Below, one piece after another: positions 58,086 through 64,000 of a stretch of 64,000 nucleotides of DNA (within the stretch, counting starts at the first letter, position 1; every line of letters starts with the position of its first letter). Position numbers and translations under genes: made by a program. The notes below the pieces were generated by a model. The model saw only the letters and a list, made by a program, of their open reading frames with translations. It did not search any database and was not told the origin of the DNA. Source of the stretch: Fomitopsis serialis (lineage: Eukaryota; Basidiomycota; Agaricomycetes; Polyporales; Fomitopsidaceae); the NCBI RefSeq assembly GCF_022376445.1, contig NW_025955099.1, forward strand, positions 48,264 to 112,263, written 5' to 3'.

Positions 58086-59289
58086 ATGTACCACCCGCTG
58101 GTAGCCCAGGCCGCGCTCGCGGTGTCTTTCCTTGCAGCGGCGACCGTACCTCGGAACCTCGTTCTCAGCAACGACGACGGATGGGCGACCGCGCAGATTC
58201 GCGCGCAATTCGATGCGTTGGTGGCTGCAGGCTATGAGGTGCGCCTGTCAATTCTTGTCACTGACAAGTTGATTGACATTCTGCGTGCGCAGGTGATCCT
58301 GTCCGCGCCCGCGCTGAACCAATCTGGCAAGGGGTCGCGCTCGAAGACGCCTTCGGTTCTCGACGAGCCATGTGAGTTCGATACGTGCCCCGTAGGCTCG
58401 CCTGCCGAAGGATTCAATGCGAGCGATCGTAAGTCGTTCACGTAGGGGGTATGATGTTCGTCCGAGGCTGACACTGTGCACAAGCGCGACTTAACTACGT
58501 GAATGCGTACCCGTGAGTGATGATTGCATGATATTTTGATGGTACTCCTGAAGATAGTGTCACAAGGGTCGACGCGGCACGGTACGGAGTCCAAACGCTC
58601 TCGAGGCAATTCTTCGACGGGTCCAGCCCGGATTTCGTCGTCAGTGGACCGAACATTGGCCGTGAGTATCGTCGCAGCCCGACATCGCTCAGAGTTCCAT
58701 CTAATCTTACGCACATAGTCAACGTCGGCATCTCCACGCAGTTCTCCGGAACAGTGTACGTCCATCTCGAAGCTACTTCCATACCCCGTACTGACCTTGC
58801 CCTACCAGCGGCGCCGCCGCCGAAGCCTCCAAGCTCGGCATCCCCGCCGTCGCCTTCTCCGGCGCGTCCGGGTCCCACGTCTCCTACACAACGCTCGTCT
58901 CCTCGCCCACCTCTACCTCTGCGCTCGCTGCGAACATCTACGCCAACCTCACCATCGACTTCCTCCGCGTCCTCTTCAACACGACCGCCTCGCCCCTCCT
59001 CCCGCCCGGCGTCATCCTGAACGTGAACTACCCCTCCGCCACGCGCTGCCCCGACCCCGCGGAATACCGCTGGGTGCTCGCGCGCAACCTGTGGAACCCG
59101 TTTGCGACGGACGTAGAGGTATGCGGGAGCGCGAGGCTGCCCACCGAGGCGGACGTGGTGGCAAATGAGGACGGGTGTTATGCGAGTGTGACGGTGATCA
59201 GCGCGACGACGAAGACGGACGTAGGGAGGGCGACGCAGGCGGCGATTGTCGAAAGCTTGGAAGGGTTGCCTCTGAGCTGTATGGATTGA
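58086..59289 (+). CDS. Secreted SurE-like phosphatase (acid phosphatase/nucleotidase)
   Basis: SurE enzymes are metal-dependent phosphatases acting on nucleotides and polyphosphate. This one has an N-terminal signal sequence (MYHPLVAQAALAVSFLAAAT) and is probably exported. Family motifs follow in order. NLVLSNDDGWATAQIRAQFD carries the metal-binding NDDG. VILSAPALNQSGKGS lies after the first intron. SPDFVVSGPNIG carries the SGxNxG motif. SGTVGAAAEASKLGIPAVAF and GASGSHVSYTTLV come next. The C-terminal part reads PPGVILNVNYPSATRC to LEGLPLSCMD. Introns after AGYE, SD, NAYP, PNIG and SGT keep frame. Six cysteines in the last third suggest disulfides. It is intact, and it is the parent-like copy of the deleted duplicate at 37.25-38.08 kb. 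Confidence 0.88.
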
Positions 59290-60737
59290 GTCTGTGAGTG
59301 TGGAGGGCATTTCTTTTGGTTATGGCTGTGAGACCCCATCGGGTTGTTTATCGCTAAATATTGAATGGTAGAATTGATGCGTTGCTTCTCGAGTTCGACG
59401 GCTGTTGGGCTTCAGCTTCATAACTCGTGTCATCTAGCAATCATCTGGCTGTCTGACGGCAAGTCCCACGCCTTTCGCAGTGCAACTCATCATCGGACCA
59501 GCAGCACTCGCCCAATCGAGTCGTAACGTTTCCGAAAGCGGAAGCGCCTGCGTCCAAGAGCGAAACCACTCCTTTACTGTATCGAAGATAAGTAGCACCG
59601 CGTGCGAGCTGCCAGGCTCGTATATACAGAGACAAGGGTTCGTTGTTCACGTTCAGGAAGGGGAATCCGTCGCCCTGAGGCCTGAACTTGAAGGGTGCTC
59701 ATGCGGCTGATGTCCAATAGTTTCCTTTTTCGGTATCATTCCTTCCCGATCTGTCACCTGTCCTCTCGCCTTCCACGCGTCACGTTTCTTTCGAATCTCC
59801 CACTCCCCGACGTCCCTCTCTCGCTCTTCTACTTTTTTATCCCTCTTGCGCTTCCATGACTGGAGCTGTTCTCGCGTGTATAAATACAGGGCCGCCTCGC
59901 CCGTATCCCTATCGAATTCCCTCTCCCCTGTTCTCTCCTCTGGCGTTCTTCACTCGGCACTTCTGCGCGACAAGATGGTTCACGTGTGCAAGACAGTCGA
60001 GTAGCAAGTCTAGTAGAGCGTATTGAGACGCAATTCGAGCATAAGTAAGTTCTCCATTAGCTTCGGCGGCCTAACTACTCGTTGTAGACTACCACCGTCG
60101 TCCTTCGCCGAGCCCTACATCCAACTTCGACTCCTCGACCTCCCTGCATCAGGACGAGCGCGTGTGTCGTGTTTGTCGTTGCCACGCACGCAATCCCTCC
60201 GACATCGTATATCGTATACGCAGATGGGTACGTCTCGGCGCCAGCAGCCCCCTCTCGCAGCACCTTCAACCTACTTCCCCGTGGGGCTATATAGCCTCTG
60301 CATCGACATGGTATGGCTATGCCTCATTGCAAGCTGCATCGCGGTGCGCATCGACCGACATCTGGCCACCACTCATGCATCCATAACTGAGCCCAGTGCA
60401 CACGAACACTGTCATGAGGCCAGCACGCCGCACATCTACCGGACGATACTGTATGAGACACCACGAGTACGCCCCTTCGTATTCACGTATTCGTTTCTAC
60501 ATACCGACGGTCCCTCCTCGACACCTGCATCGTCAGCGGCCGAGAGAGAAGCTAGTGATCCGGAGATAGAGTCGAAGTCCGTCAAAAAAGTGTAGCGCTC
60601 GCGATCGCCACACTTTTTTGACAGAACTTCGACTCTGCTTATCTCTGGAAGGTCCTTACGGGCAACGATACTGCGTGCAAGATCCGCTCACTAAAACCCC
60701 ATTCGCGTCTAACGGCCTATGCGGGATTTGAACAGGC
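59290..60737. other. Spacer with a possible spliced transcript
   Basis: A TATAAATA box at about 59878-59886 is followed by a pyrimidine-rich stretch and a short frame (ATG 59973, 8 codons). A good intron lies at about 60045-60087 (GTAAGT donor, CTAAC branch, TAG acceptor). No convincing protein is produced. A strong inverted repeat follows at 60563-60645. Confidence 0.35.
60563..60645. repeat. Long imperfect inverted repeat
   Basis: The arms GTCAAAAAAGTGT and ACACTTTTTTGAC are perfect; further out GAGTCGAAGT pairs with ACTTCGACTC and GAGAT with ATCTC. The loop is 16 nt. The total arm length is about 31-36 nt with two small bulges. Confidence 0.8.
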
Positions 60738-61199
60738 TTGGCCAGTGGACCGTTCGAGGTGAATACGACTGCCTCACGCGTCCTGTCCATCGTACTGAAT
60801 AGACCATACATAGTCACTCGAGGCTACCATTCCCGGGGCCATTCTACGGGTGCCATTCACGCAGACGGTCGACGGGGATTCAGGGGCACGCGAATGGATC
60901 TTGGATCGGCGGCGCGTGTCGATGTCGTAGTACCTCCTGTTGTCGAACGCCTCGCGCATACCTATCGGTGTAACGAGCCTCTACGCGATCACTTCGGCGC
61001 GCCTCCCTCGTGAACAGAGCTATTGCTCTTGTCGCGCGCTATGCGTGGTGATGCCCGGGCCCGAGTCGATCTACGTGGCCCTTGCTGGTTCTTGGAAACG
61101 CAGATCTCGCTCCTCTCCATCCTTCCGGGCTACCCGACTCAGCAGCCGTGTGGAACGCTCCACTTATATTCTTCGGTCGGCGACGAAGCGCTGAGCAGG

Positions 61200-61680
61200 A
61201 GCACGCCCTACTCTCGATGCCATCTTGTGACATCCGTCTGTCGCTCACTCTCCGGCTCCGAGGTCTCCTATACCACCCTCGACAACGATCCAACCGCATC
61301 CTCGACTGAGGCCGCCTGGATCTACTCCGCACTGGTCGTCCACTACACCCAAGCCCTCTCGCTGTCGATAGCGATCTGCTCCTATTCCGGGCATCATTGT
61401 ATCCGTGAACTTCCCGTCCATCGACAACTGCTCAGACGCAAGCGACTACCAGTGGGTACTGTCGAGAAACCTGTGGGATCCCTTCGCGTCGGACTTTGCG
61501 GCGTGCTCGTCCGATGGCTCCGTCTTGCCGACGGAGAGCGACGTCGTGGGCGCTGCGGGGTGCTGTGATAGCGTGACTGTCCTCAATGCAACTTCGAAGA
61601 CGGACGTGGATGCGGATTATCAGGGAGAGGTATATAGCATACTGCGCGAGCTGCCGTTTACCTGTCTGCCGAGTTCTTGA
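61200..61680 (+). pseudogene. Second SurE-like copy, decayed
   Basis: The 3' half matches the SurE-like gene. SGSEVSYTTLDNDPTASS aligns with SGSHVSYTTLVSSPTSTS. After a frame change near 61360-61385, PIPGIIVSVNFPSIDNC aligns with PPGVILNVNYPSATRC. YQWVLSRNLWDPFASDFAAC, LPTESDVVGAAGCC and the end LRELPFTCLPSS follow. An in-frame TAG precedes the PIPGII segment. The metal-binding N-terminal part is not recognisable upstream; sequence from 60738 to 61200 may be its remains. It is older and more diverged than the copy at 37 kb. Confidence 0.65.
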
Positions 61681-62169
61681 ACAGGGAACTTGAAGCATCG
61701 GAATGAAATTGCTCTGGCGTTTGTGTTTTTAGTAGGAGGTTCTTGCGATCGATGTTTTGGGGGCTGAGCCAGTATTTCTGAGGCCCGAGTCGACGCAGAC
61801 TACAGTTATCACCGTGGTATGAAAATATTTGCATTTGCGGCTACGGCGATTATCACAGTAAGTTGTGAATGGTACGTACGCCGTGCAGACACTAAACGGG
61901 GACGACCGTACGTATGGCCTGTACGTACACGTAGTAAGTAGTATGGGCGCCTAAATAGAGTAGTAGCAGTTAGCGGAGATTGCCGAAACCGGCAACATAG
62001 CGCCAAGCCGACTTAGACCTCGCATACTTCCCTCCTCCAGCTCCTCATCCTCCTCGTCTTCCTCGTCGTCGACCTTCCTTCGACTCAGGTGCGATAATCT
62101 CGCTAACTATTCTCGAAATTGGAAGCCTCCGTTTACATATGAGAACGAACAGTAGAGCATACAGGACCA
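61681..62169. other. Spacer before the kelch gene
   Basis: Contains a CT-rich run (about 62026-62090) directly upstream of the kelch protein start, a usual feature of fungal promoters and 5' UTRs. A likely 5' UTR intron donor (gtgcgata) lies near 62090. Confidence 0.4.
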
Positions 62170-63883
62170 ATGCCTGCGCCTGAAAGCTGGGCGGCCATCG
62201 ACTCGCCGCGCGTCGGGACTTTGAGCGAAGTTTCTGAAGATAGTATTAGTGTCGTGTCAGTGCCAGGACGAGGAAGCCCGGGGCCGAGGTCGCCATATTA
62301 TCATGCCGCGTTATCAGGTTCAACATCCACTTTCAAAGCACCGGCGGCGGCTACACTCAGCACGACCAGCCTCGGTACGGCCATGACGAGCACCTCGTCG
62401 CGCACTCCAGCTGGACCAAGGAGTCCCTCCGTTACGGTACGCCCAGCAACATCACGATCTGCTAGCGACACGAGTTCGAATGCAGCGAACGGCCGAAGTA
62501 CCCCTGCGGTGCGTGGCCCTGGGACGCCGAGGCCAGAGTCTCCCGTGCCCTCGAAGGGCAAGGAGAGGGATGGAGAGAAGGAGAGAGAGGGTCAGAGGGA
62601 AAAGCCGAGAGACAGAGAGAGGGACAGAGAGAAAGGGAGGGACCGAACAGGGAGAAATACGAAGAGCGTTGCGAACGCGGGTCCCCCAGTACCCCGGATC
62701 CGGAATACGCCTCACCTCCCACACGCAAAAGATGTCGAGTTTGCGCCGGCGACGCTCATGTACTGGAGTCGCGCGCCAGTATATGGCTTTCTTCCGCAAC
62801 ATGGTGTACGCGCGCACAGCGTGACACTCGTCGACAACGTCGCATGGCTGTTCGGCGGGTGCGACGAGAAGGGCTGTTGGCGGGACATCTATCTGTTCAA
62901 CACCGGTGCGTCTGCTTCTATGTTACGCGCACAGTGATTGAGCGAGGGCCGCAAGTGCAGAGACGATGCAGTGGTCCCATCCACAGATGGTCGGCGACAT
63001 CCCGCCTCCATGCCGCGCGCACACCGCAACACTGGTGGACCGGCGAATCGTGGTGTTCGGCGGAGGCGAAGGCCCCGCATACTACAATGATGTATACGTG
63101 CTCGACACAGTCAGTCGGCGGTGGACGCACAAGGTCTTCCCAGATGACACACCGCTGCCGCCGCCTCGGCGTGCGCACACGGCGGTGCTTCACAAGGGGA
63201 AGGTGTGGGTGTTCGGCGGGGGAAATGGGATGGAGGCTCTGAACGATCTGTGGACACTCGACTGCAGCGGATCCACGGAACGGATGCGGTGGGAGCATGT
63301 CGAGACGCGGGGACGGAAGCCGATGCCTCGTGGGTACCACACTTCGAACCTTGTCGGGAACGTGATGGTCGTCATCGGTGGGAGTGACGGGCGCGAGTGT
63401 TTCTCGGACATCTGGTGCCTCAACCTCGGTGCGTGCTCACTCTCTCAGGCGTCGGTGCGCGCCCTGACCTCTGGCGCTAGATACACTCTGGTGGAGTCAG
63501 CCGAAGCTCGAGACCTCGTACCGCCGCTTGTCGCACACGTCGACGCAGGTCGGCTCGTATCTGTTCATCATGGGTGGTCACGACGGTAGCCAGTACACGT
63601 CCGAACTGCTCCTATTCAACCTCGGTGCGTTTCGCGTAGTCCCCATGTCAATAGCCGCCGCTGACGTATTGCATATGTTGCAGTTGCATTGAGCTTCGAG
63701 CCGCGTACGACGGCGGGAAAGCCGCCCTCGCCGCGCGGGTACCACGTCTCCTTCCTCGCGGACAGCCGGCTGTTCATCTTCGGGGGCTTCAACGGGAACG
63801 AGGTATTCGACGACGTGCACCTGCTCGACCTCGCCGGCGCCGCATACCTGCCACAGGTGACGAGCTTCCGCATAGACGTCTGA
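62170..63883 (+). CDS. Kelch-repeat protein with disordered N-terminus
   Basis: Starts MPAPESWAAIDSPRVGTLSE. About 200 residues of Ser/Pro/Thr-rich sequence contain a highly charged tract of alternating Arg, Glu, Asp and Lys (residues about 137-165). Kelch blades follow: RAHSVTLVDNVAWLFGGCD, RAHTATLVDRRIVVFGGGEG, RAHTAVLHKGKVWVFGGGNG, YHTSNLVGNVMVVIGGSDG, THVGSYLFIMGGHDG-type (after an intron), and YHVSFLADSRLFIFGGFNG. The paired glycines and the spaced Tyr/Trp form a six-blade beta-propeller. The layout resembles fungal cell-polarity kelch proteins of the Tea1 type, but the coiled coil found in those is absent before the stop at 63883, so the role stays open. The exon joins at 62905-62965, 63430-63480 and 63625-63685 keep frame. 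Confidence 0.82.
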
Positions 63884-64000
63884 TATTATACAGGGAGGCT
63901 GCTGCTTACGTATTACACGCGGCGCCTTACACTGGGGCTCGGGCGTTAATTATGCTGTTCGTTCGGTCGTTGTATATATACCACAGTAAGGGCAGTCATA
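63884..64000. other. 3' flank of the kelch gene
   Basis: No feature seen apart from a TATATATA run near the window end. Confidence 0.4.

Noticed and set aside
60023..60595. 190-codon protein downstream of the TATA box
   Set aside because: The frame crosses a good intron, lacks any family resemblance and ends in the inverted repeat. A non-coding transcript is more likely.

Overview
The window looks like nuclear DNA of a filamentous basidiomycete, most likely an Agaricomycete (Polyporales-like white-rot fungus). Nearly every gene is cut by many 45-65 nt introns with GTRNGT donors and CTNAC-type branch sites. The families are typical of that class: a DUF6535 membrane protein, a DUF6589 protein, the multicopy RecQ-like helicase, an expanded BTB/POZ family, fungal SMP-domain proteins and a cytochrome P450. 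Gene models below were spliced by eye; exon joins that I checked codon by codon are described as such.

Layout. 1.8-31 kb is ordinary gene-rich DNA: secreted aspartic protease (+), isoprenylcysteine methyltransferase-like (-), eIF2D (-), SMP-repeat protein 1 (-), proline-rich BBC1/AIM3-like protein (+), DUF6535 protein (-), BolA2 (+), Dim1 rRNA dimethyltransferase (-), SMP protein 2 (+), F-box-like protein (-), aquaporin (-), P450 with one apparent frameshift (+). 31.7-40 kb is a head-to-tail BTB/POZ array of three good copies and three damaged ones, with a deleted SurE copy lodged inside. 40-44.7 kb has an unknown conserved gene and an SLC49-type transporter, both on the minus strand. 44.7-48.7 kb is gene-poor.

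48.7-57.9 kb is a nest of mobile DNA. A truncated RecQ-like helicase abuts a DUF6589 gene that is split by a 1.75 kb long-inverted-repeat element with a 9-bp target duplication. Next comes a complete 3.75 kb pogo-type transposon with 25-bp terminal repeats and TA duplication, and then a 377-bp Harbinger-like MITE with a TTA duplication. 58-62 kb holds an intact secreted SurE-like phosphatase and a decayed second copy. A kelch-repeat protein closes the window.

The strongest unusual signals are: the long-inverted-repeat element, whose two arms each carry A-box and B-box sequences at tRNA spacing; a cluster of 14-bp GAGATCANTGTCTC palindromes inside the pogo element; SMP repeats that correspond one-to-one with exons; ACGCGT boxes in a 26-bp tandem repeat upstream of an unknown gene; and a SurE segmental duplication that supplies the empty site for the MITE.
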